Assembly (NCBI RefSeq): GCF_900162815.1
Contig: NZ_FUGD01000080.1
Coordinates: 1-48,685, forward strand
Direction of reading: 5' to 3'
DNA: 48,685 nucleotides
Source of the DNA: Psychrobacter pasteurii
Lineage (GTDB): Bacteria; Pseudomonadota; Gammaproteobacteria; Pseudomonadales; Moraxellaceae
Shown here one piece after another: positions 7,958 through 17,054 of the stretch (its first letter is position 1; every line of letters starts with the position of its first letter). Below the pieces are notes generated by a model that had not been told where the DNA came from, did no database searches, and was given only the letters and a program-made list of their open reading frames with translations. The translations under genes and the position numbers were made by a program.

Positions 7958-8470
7958 TTATTTAACCGCCATACATTCAATTTCAACTTTGGCACCCAGT
8001 GCTAAATCTGCTACCGCAAAAGCAGAACGTACAGGATAAGGCTTAGCCAATTTGGCTTTATAACCTTCGTTGAATTCTGGAAAATCTTCCATATCAGTCA
8101 GCATAACCATGCATTTAACTAAGTCTGAGGATTGATAGCCATAGCTTAGTAACGTTTTATTGATATTATCTAAAGCTTGCTCTGTCTCTTTTTTAACGCC
8201 GCCCTCAACCAGCTTACCGTCTTTCATACCCAGCTCACCAGATAGATATAAGGTGTTGCCCGCTCTTACTGCTTTCGAAAAAGGCAATGCACCATCTGTG
8301 CCATAAAAGATAGGAGTAGTTTTAGATTGAGCTGCAGCCACAGAAGTAGAAGCTTGTTTTACAGGTTGTTCCGCCTGTTTTTGCTCAGCACCTTGCTCAG
8401 CCTGTGCAACAGAAGCACCCATTAAGCCAATACCTAGAATAAGTGAACTTGCCATCATTGGTAGTTTCAT
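7958..8470 (-). CDS. RidA/YjgF-family protein with an export signal
   Basis: The 170-aa protein has a C-terminal RidA domain (about residues 50-170): FSKAVRAGNTLYLSGELGM, then VKKETEQALDNI, then PYPVRSAFAVADLALGAKVEIE. The Arg at about 148 is the residue that holds the substrate carboxylate in active RidA deaminases. RidA normally clears reactive 2-aminoacrylate-type enamines in the cytoplasm and is about 130 aa. Here the first 24 residues form a signal peptide (MKLPMMASS, hydrophobic core, then ASVAQA and a cleavage point), followed by an Ala/Gln/Lys-rich linker to about residue 50, so the mature protein should be periplasmic. The start is supported by AAGGAAAA. It lies just downstream of the purF terminator and so has its own promoter. 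Confidence 0.9.
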   Translation of the reverse strand: MKLPMMASSLILGIGLMGASVAQAEQGAEQKQAEQPVKQASTSVAAAQSKTTPIFYGTDGALPFSKAVRAGNTLYLSGELGMKDGKLVEGGVKKETEQALDNINKTLLSYGYQSSDLVKCMVMLTDMEDFPEFNEGYKAKLAKPYPVRSAFAVADLALGAKVEIECMAVK

Positions 8471-8512
8471 AATATTTTCCTTGTTATGTATGTTGTATAA
8501 CTAAAATTCCTC

Positions 8513-8553
8513 AAAAAAAAGCAGGCTATAAGCCATAAATGCTCATAACCTGC
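8513..8553 (-). terminator. Intrinsic terminator after purF
   Basis: On the minus strand a 13-bp stem (8541-8553 with 8521-8533, two G.U pairs) closes a 7-nt loop and is followed by eight T residues (8520-8513). It lies about 80 nt after the purF stop. Confidence 0.9.
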
Positions 8554-8629
8554 CTTCATACTATCAAGAATAACTACCGAGCTGAGCTGAAAAATGTATA
8601 AAATACTTTAATCAGCTCAGATTTGGTTA

Positions 8630-10168
8630 TTAATTTTCCTGTACACCAGTCATGTCCACCGGAGTATCTGGAGTATTGCTTATCACTTCGATACCATTGG
8701 CTTTGGCTTTGTCGTTACGCTGCTCTTGTAAGTAGTTTAGGTAATCTTCAGTGATAGTACCTGTGATGTACTTACCGTCAAATACGGCGCAATCAAACCC
8801 TTCTACTTTGCTATGCTTGGTATCTTGTACTGCATCAATTAAATCATCTAAATCTTGGAAAATTAGACGATCAGCACCGATGATTTGGCGTACTTCTTCT
8901 ACCGTGTTTCCTGAAGCGATTAGCTCCGAGCGCACAGGCATATCGATACCGTAAACGTTAGGATACTTAACCGGTGGCGCAGCACTGGCGAAGAATACTT
9001 TATTGGCCCCTGCATCACGTGCCATTTGAATAATTTCATGACAAGTGGTACCACGTACAATCGAATCATCTACCAAGAGTACGTTTTTGTTTTTAAACTC
9101 TAAAGGAACCGCATTTAGCTTCTGGCGTACAGATTTTTTGCGCTGCTGCTGACCTGGCATAATGAAAGTACGGCCGATATAGCGGTTTTTCATAAAGCCT
9201 TCACGGTACTTAACATTTAAGTTAAGCGCAAGCTCCATCGCTGAAGTACGTGAGGTATCTGGAATAGGAATAACCACATCAATATCGTGCTTTTCCCCCC
9301 ACTCATCACGAATCTTCTCGGCCAACTTCTCACCCATACGCAAACGGGCTTTATAAACTGAGATGTTGTCCATGATTGAGTCAGGACGGGCAAAATATAC
9401 ATACTCAAACATACAAGGAGTGTATTCTTTTGGCTCAGTACATTGATGTGTGTGAAGCTTGTGGTTTAAGTCAATGAAGATGGCTTCACCCGGCTTAACA
9501 TCACGAACCACTTTAAAGCCAGAACCGGTTAATGCCACAGATTCTGAAGCTACCATGTATTCAGTGTGACCATCAGCAGAAACACGCTCACCATAAATTA
9601 GCGGGCGAATACCATTAGGGTCTCTAAAAGCAATCAAGCCTTGGCCTGTAATTAAGGCCACAACACCATAAGCCCCTTCAATACGCTTATACATTGAGCT
9701 GATAGCTTCAAAAATTTCATCAGGAGTTGGCTGGGTTTTGCCTAGTGCCTGAATTTCATGTGCCAATACGTTTAACAGAACTTCTGAATCTGAGTTGGTA
9801 TTTAGATGACGTAAATCATCTTGGTAAAGCTCTTTTGCCAATTTCTCAGCATTGGTTAAATTACCATTATGGGCTAGTGTGATACCATAAGGAGAGTTCA
9901 CATAAAACGGTTGCGCCTCTGCACTACTTGATGTTCCAGCAGTCGGGTATCTTACATGCCCTACGCCAAACTCACCAATTAGTCGCATCATATGAGGTGT
10001 CATAAACACATCACGAACCATACCATTGTCTTTACGCAAATAGAAGCGCCCATCTTTCATGGTCACGATACCAGCGGCATCTTGACCACGGTGTTGAAGC
10101 ACAGTTAATGCGTCATACAACACTTGGTTGACTGGTTCATGTGCTGCAACACCTACAACTCCACACAT
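8630..10168 (-). CDS. purF: Amidophosphoribosyltransferase (glutamine PRPP amidotransferase)
   Basis: The 512-aa enzyme catalyses the first committed step of purine synthesis: PRPP + glutamine to phosphoribosylamine. It begins MCGVVGVAA, so Cys2 becomes the N-terminal nucleophile of the class II glutaminase domain once Met is removed. [18 protein letters not shown] and AHNGNLTN are the other glutaminase landmarks. The phosphoribosyltransferase half contains the PRPP loop [13 protein letters not shown] at about 362-375. Length matches E. coli PurF (505 aa). cvpA lies 121 bp upstream on the same strand, the classic cvpA-purF pair. In E. coli this is a PurR-controlled operon; I did not identify a PurR box here. 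Confidence 0.98.
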   Translation of the reverse strand: MCGVVGVAAHEPVNQVLYDALTVLQHRGQDAAGIVTMKDGRFYLRKDNGMVRDVFMTPHMMRLIGEFGVGHVRYPTAGTSSSAEAQPFYVNSPYGITLAHNGNLTNAEKLAKELYQDDLRHLNTNSDSEVLLNVLAHEIQALGKTQPTPDEIFEAISSMYKRIEGAYGVVALITGQGLIAFRDPNGIRPLIYGERVSADGHTEYMVASESVALTGSGFKVVRDVKPGEAIFIDLNHKLHTHQCTEPKEYTPCMFEYVYFARPDSIMDNISVYKARLRMGEKLAEKIRDEWGEKHDIDVVIPIPDTSRTSAMELALNLNVKYREGFMKNRYIGRTFIMPGQQQRKKSVRQKLNAVPLEFKNKNVLLVDDSIVRGTTCHEIIQMARDAGANKVFFASAAPPVKYPNVYGIDMPVRSELIASGNTVEEVRQIIGADRLIFQDLDDLIDAVQDTKHSKVEGFDCAVFDGKYITGTITEDYLNYLQEQRNDKAKANGIEVISNTPDTPVDMTGVQEN

Positions 10169-10289
10169 ACTCTATCCTTTTAAAATAGTCTTTACAGGTT
10201 AAAAGATTCATTTAGTAGTGGCTAAATTACACTTATTCACTGATTACTCAGCTTTTTACTTACCAACCCGTTGACCGTGAACTCAATAC

Positions 10290-10823
10290 TTATTGAGCAA
10301 TAGCCTCTTGGTCCGTCTGTTGCGAGCTAGGCACGTCAATTTGTTGCCATGCCTCACCTAATACTTTTGTTGCAAATTCCTTAGCAAAAGGAGCATAAGG
10401 AAGTAGTTCTGGGGCTATGACAGAGGACTGCCATAAAGCCGTATTGACGATAACTGGTGCCGATACACTTAACATAACCAGCACCACCAGTACATTTTTT
10501 GCTGCTCCCAAAACGCCACCTGCTAGCTGATCGACAAAGCCTAACTTCAGCCCTTTTACAATGCCGGATACCAGTAACGTCAATATTTGGATAACAATTA
10601 AGACCATTAGCACAATAGCTAAGAAGCCAGCCCCGACCTGCAGGACAGGAGAACTAACAAAACCAGCCATATAAGGGGCAACGTCATCTGCCAATCGTGT
10701 GGCGGCCAAAAGGGCAATAAACCACCCGACCAGTGAAATAGAGCTACGGATAAAGCCTGAGCTAAATCCTCGCCACAATCCCACCAATACTATGACAGCA
10801 ATAATGATGTCTAAAAACCCCAT
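10290..10823 (-). CDS. cvpA: CvpA-family inner-membrane protein
   Basis: The 177-aa protein has four hydrophobic segments: about 3-22, 28-45, a long one around 60-90, and 105-128. The N-terminus, MGFLDIIIAVIVLVGLWRGFSSGFIRS, is diagnostic of the CvpA (colicin V production) family (D-x-x-I-x3-L-x3-G-x2-G-x2-R). The family supports envelope homeostasis in enterobacteria, but its molecular function is unsettled. A Gln/Glu-rich soluble tail ends the protein. It lies immediately upstream of purF, as in most gammaproteobacteria. Confidence 0.93.
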   Translation of the reverse strand: MGFLDIIIAVIVLVGLWRGFSSGFIRSSISLVGWFIALLAATRLADDVAPYMAGFVSSPVLQVGAGFLAIVLMVLIVIQILTLLVSGIVKGLKLGFVDQLAGGVLGAAKNVLVVLVMLSVSAPVIVNTALWQSSVIAPELLPYAPFAKEFATKVLGEAWQQIDVPSSQQTDQEAIAQ

Positions 10824-11007
10824 GCAATAACCCTAGTTCTTATTCATTAGAAAGTTAATAAATTAAGCCTATCCCTTCACTTTTCAAGTTTTTTTACTTT
10901 CAAGCTTTTTACCGTATTAGCCAAAAATTCAATCGGTACAATCGGTAAAAGTTCAGTGGTTAGTTTAGAAACTCACTCAATACTTAGGATATATCTGCTA
11001 AGCAGCC

Positions 11008-12045
11008 CTACTCTACAAATAGAGTGTCGCGGTGACTGGTAATCGCTTCCACACACTGTTGGACTAACCTAGGTCCTTTATAAATCATACCGCTATAAAG
11101 CTGAACCATGGAGGCACCGGCATGTATCTTCTGTACCGCTTTATCGCCACTGTCGATACCGCCGACCCCGATAATGGGCAGCTTGCCTTCCAAGCGCTCA
11201 TGAAACTGTTTAATAATCTGAGTACTTAAATGACCCACAGGACGACCCGATAAGCCTCCCGCCTCATTGCCATGTGGCAAATCTTCTACCCCAGTTCTGC
11301 TTAAAGTGGTATTGGTAGCAATAAGACCATCAATTTCAAACTCAATAAGCTGCTTTGAAATATAGTCCACTTGATCTTCAGTCAAGTCAGGCGCCACTTT
11401 TAATACCATAGGCACATAAAAACCGTAGTCTGTAGCTAACTGGTTATGACGATTTTTAATACTGTCTAGCAACTCAGTTAATGCATCCCCGCTTTGTAAG
11501 TCACGCAAATTCTTGGTATTGGGAGACGAGATATTTACTGTAATATAAGAGGCGTGAGGGTAAACACGGTCCAGGCAATATATGTAGTCATCAACTGCAT
11601 TTTCAACAGGAGTCACCGCATTTTTTCCGATATTAATGCCGATATTGCCTTGGTATTTACAGTTTTTTACGTTTTGGACCAGCTTATCTACGCCAAGGTT
11701 ATTAAAGCCCATGCGGTTAATGATGGCATCGGCCTCTTTAATTCTAAACAATCTAGGCTTCTCATTGCCTTGTTGCGGTCGCGGCGTCACAGTGCCCACC
11801 TCGATAAAGCCAAAACCAAGCTCGGCTAAAGCATCAATATAACGGCCATTTTTGTCTAGACCTGCGGCCAGACCCACTGGGTTTGAGAACTGTAAACCCA
11901 TACACTCGGTCGGCAAAGACTGCTGTGAGTAAATAAAACCTAAAGTATGTGTCTTATACGCTTTTTCTAGAAGCTGAAGGGTTAAATCGTGAGCATGCTC
12001 AGGGTCTAAATTAAATAAGAAAGGACGTAATAAGGCGTAGGACAT
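11008..12045 (-). CDS. pyrD: Dihydroorotate dehydrogenase, class 2 (quinone-dependent)
   Basis: The 345-aa protein oxidises dihydroorotate to orotate with FMN and passes electrons to ubiquinone at the inner face of the membrane. The N-terminal amphipathic helix region ([19 protein letters not shown]) is the membrane-association domain that marks class 2. The active-site loop [15 protein letters not shown] carries the Ser base used by class 2 enzymes instead of Cys. [13 protein letters not shown] and the FMN phosphate site [10 protein letters not shown] are also clear. Length matches the class (336-345 aa). It appears to be transcribed alone: the next gene upstream ends 190 bp away, with a palindromic promoter-like site in the gap. 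Confidence 0.97.
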   Translation of the reverse strand: MSYALLRPFLFNLDPEHAHDLTLQLLEKAYKTHTLGFIYSQQSLPTECMGLQFSNPVGLAAGLDKNGRYIDALAELGFGFIEVGTVTPRPQQGNEKPRLFRIKEADAIINRMGFNNLGVDKLVQNVKNCKYQGNIGINIGKNAVTPVENAVDDYIYCLDRVYPHASYITVNISSPNTKNLRDLQSGDALTELLDSIKNRHNQLATDYGFYVPMVLKVAPDLTEDQVDYISKQLIEFEIDGLIATNTTLSRTGVEDLPHGNEAGGLSGRPVGHLSTQIIKQFHERLEGKLPIIGVGGIDSGDKAVQKIHAGASMVQLYSGMIYKGPRLVQQCVEAITSHRDTLFVE

Positions 12046-12161
12046 AACGCTAGATAACCTGTTATGAAGTAAGTAAATTGGGAGAATTGCTATGGGTCAC
12101 ACTCTTAGATAAAGAAGCTCTTATCATTCAAGATCGAGTTGTGCTCTACTCAGAAGCTGTT

Positions 12162-12179
12162 GATTATACCAGTATAATC
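12162..12179. promoter_or_regulatory. Perfect palindrome with a TATAAT on each strand, upstream of pyrD
   Basis: The 18-nt palindrome GATTATAC-CA-GTATAATC places a consensus -10 hexamer on both strands (12163-12168 on minus, 12173-12178 on plus). It lies about 117 nt upstream of the pyrD start. No good -35 hexamer was found at the right spacing for the minus-strand copy (about 3 of 6 matches). It could be a pyrD promoter core, an operator, or both. Confidence 0.4.
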
Positions 12180-12235
12180 ACAGCAAATCATCGATTAGTA
12201 TGAACTAAAAACGACTGTCGCAACTCCCCTACCTA

Positions 12236-12775
12236 TCATTGCACCGGTCTTTTATCTGTTAAAGCAATCCAACCTTTGACGATACGATAAATTTGCCAAA
12301 TAAATGAAAATAGAAAAATAAGCCCACCTAATGCAGCCAGTCCTGTAGAGCCTAGTGCCACGTTTGAGCTGTCCGAAAACACCCCAAGACCTAGTCCACC
12401 AAGGCCTATCACCGCCATTACAATACCGATAACTGCAAACACGATGCTGTACCAGAAGGTTTTAATCTGCCAATCAAAGTGTGTGGCAAGCCACGTATGC
12501 TCTGCTTGTTGACGGCGGGCATAGTTCATGATGATGGGCACTATCCACAGCAAGCCTGCGGTAAAGTAGCTTAATACATATAACAAATAAGTAATATGGT
12601 TATAGCGAATCAAAGCTTCTTCTTGCTGTTTACTAATAACCAGCTGAGACTGACCCATACCTGTTGTCACCAGCTGGGAGTGCTGCAGACGACTGCTATC
12701 CATACCAGACACAGGTATCTTTAAATCTGGCTCTTGAAGCTTTGAAGTTTGGCGGATATCACGATTATTATCCAT
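12236..12775 (-). CDS. Uncharacterised inner-membrane protein, DUF4870-like
   Basis: The 179-aa protein has a soluble Gln/Ser-rich N-terminus (about 1-55) and three hydrophobic segments (about 62-82, 107-135, 140-165). Between the first two is a cytoplasmic loop with RRQQAEHTWLATHFDWQIKTFW, and it ends WQIYRIVKGWIALTDKRPV. That pattern is typical of small DUF4870/TIC20-like proteins, where paired helices enclose an H-x2-W-Q-I/T motif and a final R-I/V-x-x-G-W/L. No function is known. It stands between sixA and pyrD on the same strand. A Shine-Dalgarno sequence, AAAGGGGAG, lies upstream of the start. Confidence 0.8.
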   Translation of the reverse strand: MDNNRDIRQTSKLQEPDLKIPVSGMDSSRLQHSQLVTTGMGQSQLVISKQQEEALIRYNHITYLLYVLSYFTAGLLWIVPIIMNYARRQQAEHTWLATHFDWQIKTFWYSIVFAVIGIVMAVIGLGGLGLGVFSDSSNVALGSTGLAALGGLIFLFSFIWQIYRIVKGWIALTDKRPVQ

Positions 12776-12845
12776 AACACTCCCCTTTTATTAATAACAA
12801 TGACCCAGCTATTTGTGCGACCAGCTCATAGTTTTAGCTTAGCCA

Positions 12846-13319
12846 TTACGAGTATTGCTTTGGCACGTAACGCTCTACTTCACTGCCCATATCGGCAGCA
12901 ATAAAGTCAGCATCAAACACACGGGCTTCTGCCAACTGATAAGGCTCTGGTGTATCTGCAGTCAGTAGCGCTGCCATTTTTGCCACAATCGGCATATGAC
13001 ATACTACCACCACACACTCCCCTTCCACATCCATCAAGGAATGCAAAGCAGGCATAGCGTTATCATCTGGCGTGATGTCTGAGTGCACCTTTACTGGCAC
13101 ATCAGGCTTAAGAGCCGTTAGCGCCTGCAAGGTTTGCTGCGCTCTTACATAAGGGCTAACTACGAACACATCCGGATCATAGTTGTCTACAATATATTGG
13201 GCTGTCTCAGCGGCTTGTTGCTGCCCAAGCTTAGTAAGTGTACGTTTTGAGTCTTGCTGAGTTTGATACTCAGCTTCCCCATGACGCATTAAAATAACTT
13301 TCATAGTTTTATCCGTCAT
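12846..13319 (-). CDS. sixA: SixA-type phosphohistidine phosphatase
   Basis: The 157-aa histidine phosphatase superfamily member has the catalytic motif MRHGEAEY at about residues 11-18 (the His is the phospho-acceptor). DSKRTLTKLGQQQAAETA follows, then SPYVRAQQT with the second conserved Arg, and CHMPIVAKMAALL with the second His. SixA removes phosphate from phosphohistidine, in E. coli from ArcB and the nitrogen PTS. The start may be the first ATG (13319) or the sixth codon (MKVILMRHGE); the latter fits the family's usual start. The first ATG lies only 5 nt after the gpsA stop, showing a gpsA-sixA operon with likely translational coupling. Confidence 0.92.
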   Translation of the reverse strand: MTDKTMKVILMRHGEAEYQTQQDSKRTLTKLGQQQAAETAQYIVDNYDPDVFVVSPYVRAQQTLQALTALKPDVPVKVHSDITPDDNAMPALHSLMDVEGECVVVVCHMPIVAKMAALLTADTPEPYQLAEARVFDADFIAADMGSEVERYVPKQYS

Positions 13320-13324
13320 CCGTC

Positions 13325-14647
13325 CTATTGGTCCGGCATGCCTGCTGTCATTTGTGCATTTAATGCTTCATTGCTGTATTCATGAGGCATAACGAACTCA
13401 ACATCACTTCTAAAGCCAGACTCCATTAGGTTTAACGCCACACCTAAGGCAGCTTGATCATCAAATATGACCGCGTGTAGTGCATGAGTAATGGGCATAT
13501 AAATACCTAGCTTCATCGCTTTTTCGTGCACTTGCTGAATGGTATTAACCCCTTCGGCAGTTTGACCTAGTTTTTTAATGGCCGCCTCTAAGCTTAAGCC
13601 TTTACCCAGCATATTACCGATACGGTAGTTACGGCTTAGCTCTGAGCTACAGGTCGCGTATAAATCACCAACACCTGATAAGCCTAAGAAGGTTAGCGGA
13701 TTGGCACCAGAGGCAACCCCAAAGCGGCTCATCTCTGCTAAAGCACGAGTTAACAACATGGCCTTAGTATTCTCGCCCACATTGTAAGAGGCCGCCATAC
13801 CCATAGAGATGGCATAAATATTCTTCAATGCGCCTCCCAGCTCAACGCCTTTGATATCATCAGAAGCAAAGATTCTAAAGAAGGCGCTGTGTAGTGCAGA
13901 TTGGACAGCATGACGCAGTAGCTCTGAGTCACTGGCAATGACTGAAGCAGAAGGCATATTCTGCATAATCTCAACGGCTAAGTTAGGGCCAGACATTACC
14001 CCAAAGTTCACTCCCGGCAGCTCTTGCTCAATGATATCACTCATCAAGCTAAACGTATCCTTCTCCATGCCTTTGGTTAAAGACACAATAGACTGACCAC
14101 TTAAATAAGGACGAATATTTTTTAGTGTCTCTCTAAAAGCAGAGCTGGGAACTGCCACAAAGATAATGTCTTTATCTTGAACAGCGGTCTTTAAATCATG
14201 CTCAAATTTTAAGCGCTCATCTAAAGTATAGCCTGGTAAATATTTCTTATTAACCCGGTTCTTTTGCAAAGACTTCACAGTACGCTTATTACGAACCCAT
14301 AAGGTTGAATCACATCCATTACGAGCCGCTAAGTTGGACATAGCCGTACCAAAGCTACCGCCCCCTAAGAAGGCCAAACGCAGCTGATGCGGTGCATTAG
14401 AACCTTTTGGCTTACTCATGTTATCACGTACGGTTTTCTCAATCTCTTCAGGATTAATTGCTGATTGATCCCGCTTAGCTTTCGCCCCTACTTTGGTCGC
14501 TTTGTCAAAGAGGCTGGCTAAGATACCAGAGTTGAATACAGACTTTTCTTCACCTGACTCAGTGTCAGTAGCTTCTGTATTAGCAGCCGTCTGTGCTTGA
14601 TCCATTTCTTTATCTTCAACTTCATTGTTTTTTTTGTCAGCTGACAT
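13325..14647 (-). CDS. gpsA: Glycerol-3-phosphate dehydrogenase [NAD(P)+] with an acidic N-terminal extension
   Basis: GpsA reduces DHAP to sn-glycerol-3-phosphate, the backbone of membrane phospholipids. The dinucleotide loop LGGGSFGTAM is at about residues 94-103, whereas in E. coli it starts near residue 12 of a 339-aa protein. About 80 additional residues therefore precede the fold: rich in Asp, Glu, Ala, Thr and Lys, then a segment GILASLFDKATKVG that may be an amphipathic helix. Downstream landmarks are normal: VSLTKGMEKD, SGPNLAVEI, GGALKNIYAISMG (catalytic Lys region) and GVGDLYATCSS. Met77 (MSKPKG) is an alternative start nearer the family norm, but a long unbroken in-frame N-terminus favours the longer form. 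It is followed 5 nt later by sixA. Confidence 0.95.
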   Translation of the reverse strand: MSADKKNNEVEDKEMDQAQTAANTEATDTESGEEKSVFNSGILASLFDKATKVGAKAKRDQSAINPEEIEKTVRDNMSKPKGSNAPHQLRLAFLGGGSFGTAMSNLAARNGCDSTLWVRNKRTVKSLQKNRVNKKYLPGYTLDERLKFEHDLKTAVQDKDIIFVAVPSSAFRETLKNIRPYLSGQSIVSLTKGMEKDTFSLMSDIIEQELPGVNFGVMSGPNLAVEIMQNMPSASVIASDSELLRHAVQSALHSAFFRIFASDDIKGVELGGALKNIYAISMGMAASYNVGENTKAMLLTRALAEMSRFGVASGANPLTFLGLSGVGDLYATCSSELSRNYRIGNMLGKGLSLEAAIKKLGQTAEGVNTIQQVHEKAMKLGIYMPITHALHAVIFDDQAALGVALNLMESGFRSDVEFVMPHEYSNEALNAQMTAGMPDQ

Positions 14648-14730
14648 AATCTTGCTCTCTATGTTTTAACAGGTTTGAGTTTTTAAATGTTTTTATTATA
14701 AGCGGTTGATGATGCGGTTCAATCTCTGAT

Positions 14731-15399
14731 TTATTCTGCTTCGTAGGTTATAAAATCAGTCGTATCAATCTCACCTCGGCCTGGCATCTGGCAGTGAGTA
14801 CTTCCTACATAGACAAAAGCGGTGACGTAATCTTCAGAACCGACATTAAAATAGCTCTTCACAGCCGGCTCGTTAGCCAAAGGTCCTGTGCGCCACACTG
14901 TGCTAAATCCTTGGGCTTTTAAAGCCAATATTAGATTTTGTACCGCAGCACCTGTACTTAGTAGCTGCTCAAAAGGCGGCACCTTTTCGTGATACTGCAT
15001 ACGCGTGACCACAGTGATAATCATTGGCGCTCTTAGGGGCATCTTTAACGTTTTCTCAACGGTCCGTTCATCCAGCTCTTGTCCTTCACGCTGAGCCTTG
15101 GCTTTTGCTGCTGCTAGTAGTGCCCGACCAAAATCATGTCTTTTTTGACCCTCTGTGACAATAAACCGCCAAGGTTGTAACTTTTTATGGTCAGGGGCGG
15201 TCATCGCACAAGCGATAGCCGCTTCAATTTGATCCTTCTTTGGAGCAGGTATGGTTAAATTCCCAATACTACGACGAGATTTTATCCAATTAATAACTTG
15301 CTCATCTGTGACTTTAGTCGACTGAGCATTATCTTCAGTACTGTCTGCCCTACTCTCTGTATTTTTTACTAAATCATTATCAAAATTTTGGTCGGTCAT
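14731..15399 (-). CDS. Nitroreductase-family FMN-dependent oxidoreductase (YdjA-like)
   Basis: The 222-aa protein has a variable first 35 residues, then VINWIKSRRSIGNL with the RRS FMN-phosphate site. It continues AMTAPDHKKLQPWRFIV, the APxxxxxxPWRF motif of minimal YdjA-type nitroreductases. STGAAVQNLILALKAQGFSTVWRTGPLA follows (AAxQNLxLA and GxxxxWxTG motifs). These enzymes use NAD(P)H to reduce nitroaromatics, quinones or other acceptors; the natural substrate of the YdjA type is uncertain. The gene ends 83 bp before gpsA on the same strand and may be co-transcribed with it. Upstream is a 450-bp spacer of short repeats. Confidence 0.9.
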   Translation of the reverse strand: MTDQNFDNDLVKNTESRADSTEDNAQSTKVTDEQVINWIKSRRSIGNLTIPAPKKDQIEAAIACAMTAPDHKKLQPWRFIVTEGQKRHDFGRALLAAAKAKAQREGQELDERTVEKTLKMPLRAPMIITVVTRMQYHEKVPPFEQLLSTGAAVQNLILALKAQGFSTVWRTGPLANEPAVKSYFNVGSEDYVTAFVYVGSTHCQMPGRGEIDTTDFITYEAE

Positions 15400-15472
15400 A
15401 ATAGCCTCTATTTATAATTATTCCTTTAAGTGTATTAACTATTAAATGTATAAATGTGGTAACGATGAGCCA

Positions 15473-15625
15473 AGTTACTTAAGCTAAGTTATTCAAGCTA
15501 AATTACTTAAAGCTGAATCATTTATTTGTCTTTATCGAGTTCATTACTAACTATTTCATTACTAACTATATTGGTACTTATCTGATTTTTTACAATATTT
15601 ATTACCAAACTGCTACTTATCTGAT
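15473..15625. repeat. Cluster of short imperfect direct repeats in the aroC-nitroreductase spacer
   Basis: The 450-bp spacer 15400-15851 has no gene. It holds three tandem copies of a 14-15 bp unit (AGTTACTTAAGCTA-like; 15473-15486, 15487-15500, 15501-15515). Two exact copies of TCATTACTAACTAT lie 15 bp apart (15541 and 15556). Two copies of TACTTATCTGAT are at 15575 and 15614. It looks like slippage-derived, AT-rich sequence upstream of the nitroreductase gene. No iteron-associated replication gene or other explanation is near. Confidence 0.6.
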
Positions 15626-15769
15626 AGTTTGAAAAAGGACAGGGCGTATTAAAAAAAGTAAGGCAGGTGTTAGGATAGGATTGAAAAAATCAAAAACTAG
15701 GCTGGGCTGTACATTAAACCCAAAAACCCCAAAAAAATAAGCAGACAGTCAAAACTGTATAAGACAAGC

Positions 15770-15798
15770 CCACCGCTACTTATTATAAGCAACGGTGG
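15770..15798 (-). terminator. Stem-loop downstream of aroC
   Basis: On the minus strand, 785-798 pairs with 770-783 (numbers within 15700-15800) over about 14 positions including two G.U pairs, with almost no loop, 54 nt after the aroC stop. The following bases are only moderately T-rich, so it may be a weak terminator or an mRNA-stabilising hairpin. Confidence 0.5.
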
Positions 15799-15851
15799 TT
15801 CTTAAAAACGTTGGACCTTAAATAAGTAGGCCTTGGCGTTAAGCAGTAACC

Positions 15852-16955
15852 CTATGCTATGGCAGATACTGGCGGTTTAACATCCGCATTTTGACCACGA
15901 TGGCGTAAATAGTGATCTAGCAGTACGATGGCGAGCATGGCTTCAGCAATAGGAGTTGCTCTAACACCCACACAAGGGTCGTGACGACCTTTGGTTAGCA
16001 TTTCTATAGCATTGCCTTCGACATCGATGCTCTTGCCTGGAGTAGTAATACTAGAGGTGGGCTTAAGTGCAATACTTACCTTGATGTCTTGGCCTGAGGA
16101 GATTCCCCCTAAGATACCACCTGAGTGATTGGCCGTGAAACCTTCTGGGGTTAGTTCATCACGCGAGGTGTGCCCAAACTGCTCAGCGACATTCATGCCA
16201 TCGCCAATCTCCACACCTTTTACCGCATTAATACTCATCATTGCATGAGCAATATCAGCATCAAGACGATCAAAGACAGGCTCTCCTAAACCAACAGGCA
16301 CTCCAGAAGCAATAACCTCAAGTTTTGCCCCGCAGCTGGTACCCTCTCTTCTTAAACGCTCAATTAAAGCCTCAAATCTTGGAATGGCCTCGGCATCGGC
16401 ACAGAAAAAAGGATTGCTATTAACAAATTGCCAATCAATATTGGCAGGGTCTTGTACGGCTGTGGCCTCATTGCCCATCTGAACCACATGACCTTGAATC
16501 GTAATACCAAGGCGCTGCTGCAAGTATTTTTTGGCAATCGCGCCAGCTGCTACCCGCATCGCTGTTTCGCGGGCTGAAGAGCGACCACCGCCTCGGTAGT
16601 CACGAAAGCCATACTTCATACTATAAGTATAGTCGGCATGACCGGGTCTAAAGGTGTCTTTGATATCACTGTAGTCTTTTGACTTTTGATTGGTATTGCG
16701 AATCAATAGACCAATTGAGGTGCCTGTGGTTTTGCCTTCAAACACCCCAGAAATGATTTCGACTTCATCTGGCTCACGGCGCTGGGTAGCAAACTTAGAA
16801 GTGCCCGGCTTACGGCGATCTAAATCTACCTGTAAGTCAGCGCTGCTCAACTCCATGCCTGGTGGAATACCATCCACTATCGCCAACAGTCCCTCGCCAT
16901 GTGATTCGCCACATGTCGTTACCCTAAACACCTGTCCAATACTGTTCCCTGCCAT
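15852..16955 (-). CDS. aroC: Chorismate synthase
   Basis: The 367-aa enzyme carries out the last shikimate-pathway step, EPSP to chorismate, using reduced FMN. It starts [20 protein letters not shown], the family N-terminus with the GESHG signature. [17 protein letters not shown] and [30 protein letters not shown] follow, then GGISSGQDI and [17 protein letters not shown]. Length is typical (about 360 aa). It lies 99 bp downstream of prmB on the same strand, the same prmB-aroC order as in E. coli. Feeds aromatic amino acid, folate and quinone synthesis; aroG at 27359 provides the first step of the same pathway. Confidence 0.98.
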   Translation of the reverse strand: MAGNSIGQVFRVTTCGESHGEGLLAIVDGIPPGMELSSADLQVDLDRRKPGTSKFATQRREPDEVEIISGVFEGKTTGTSIGLLIRNTNQKSKDYSDIKDTFRPGHADYTYSMKYGFRDYRGGGRSSARETAMRVAAGAIAKKYLQQRLGITIQGHVVQMGNEATAVQDPANIDWQFVNSNPFFCADAEAIPRFEALIERLRREGTSCGAKLEVIASGVPVGLGEPVFDRLDADIAHAMMSINAVKGVEIGDGMNVAEQFGHTSRDELTPEGFTANHSGGILGGISSGQDIKVSIALKPTSSITTPGKSIDVEGNAIEMLTKGRHDPCVGVRATPIAEAMLAIVLLDHYLRHRGQNADVKPPVSAIA

Positions 16956-17054
16956 AACTTCTGCCCATTTTTTTCTAGTTAAATTTACCCATCCACTTTA
17001 TCAATCCTTATCACTTTCACAAGTTCTATCTGTGGATGGGCAGTGTATAACGTC

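Noticed and set aside
15473-15625. Repeat cluster as a replication origin or CRISPR array
   Set aside because: Repeats are short, heterogeneous and without unique spacers of even length; no rep or cas gene nearby.
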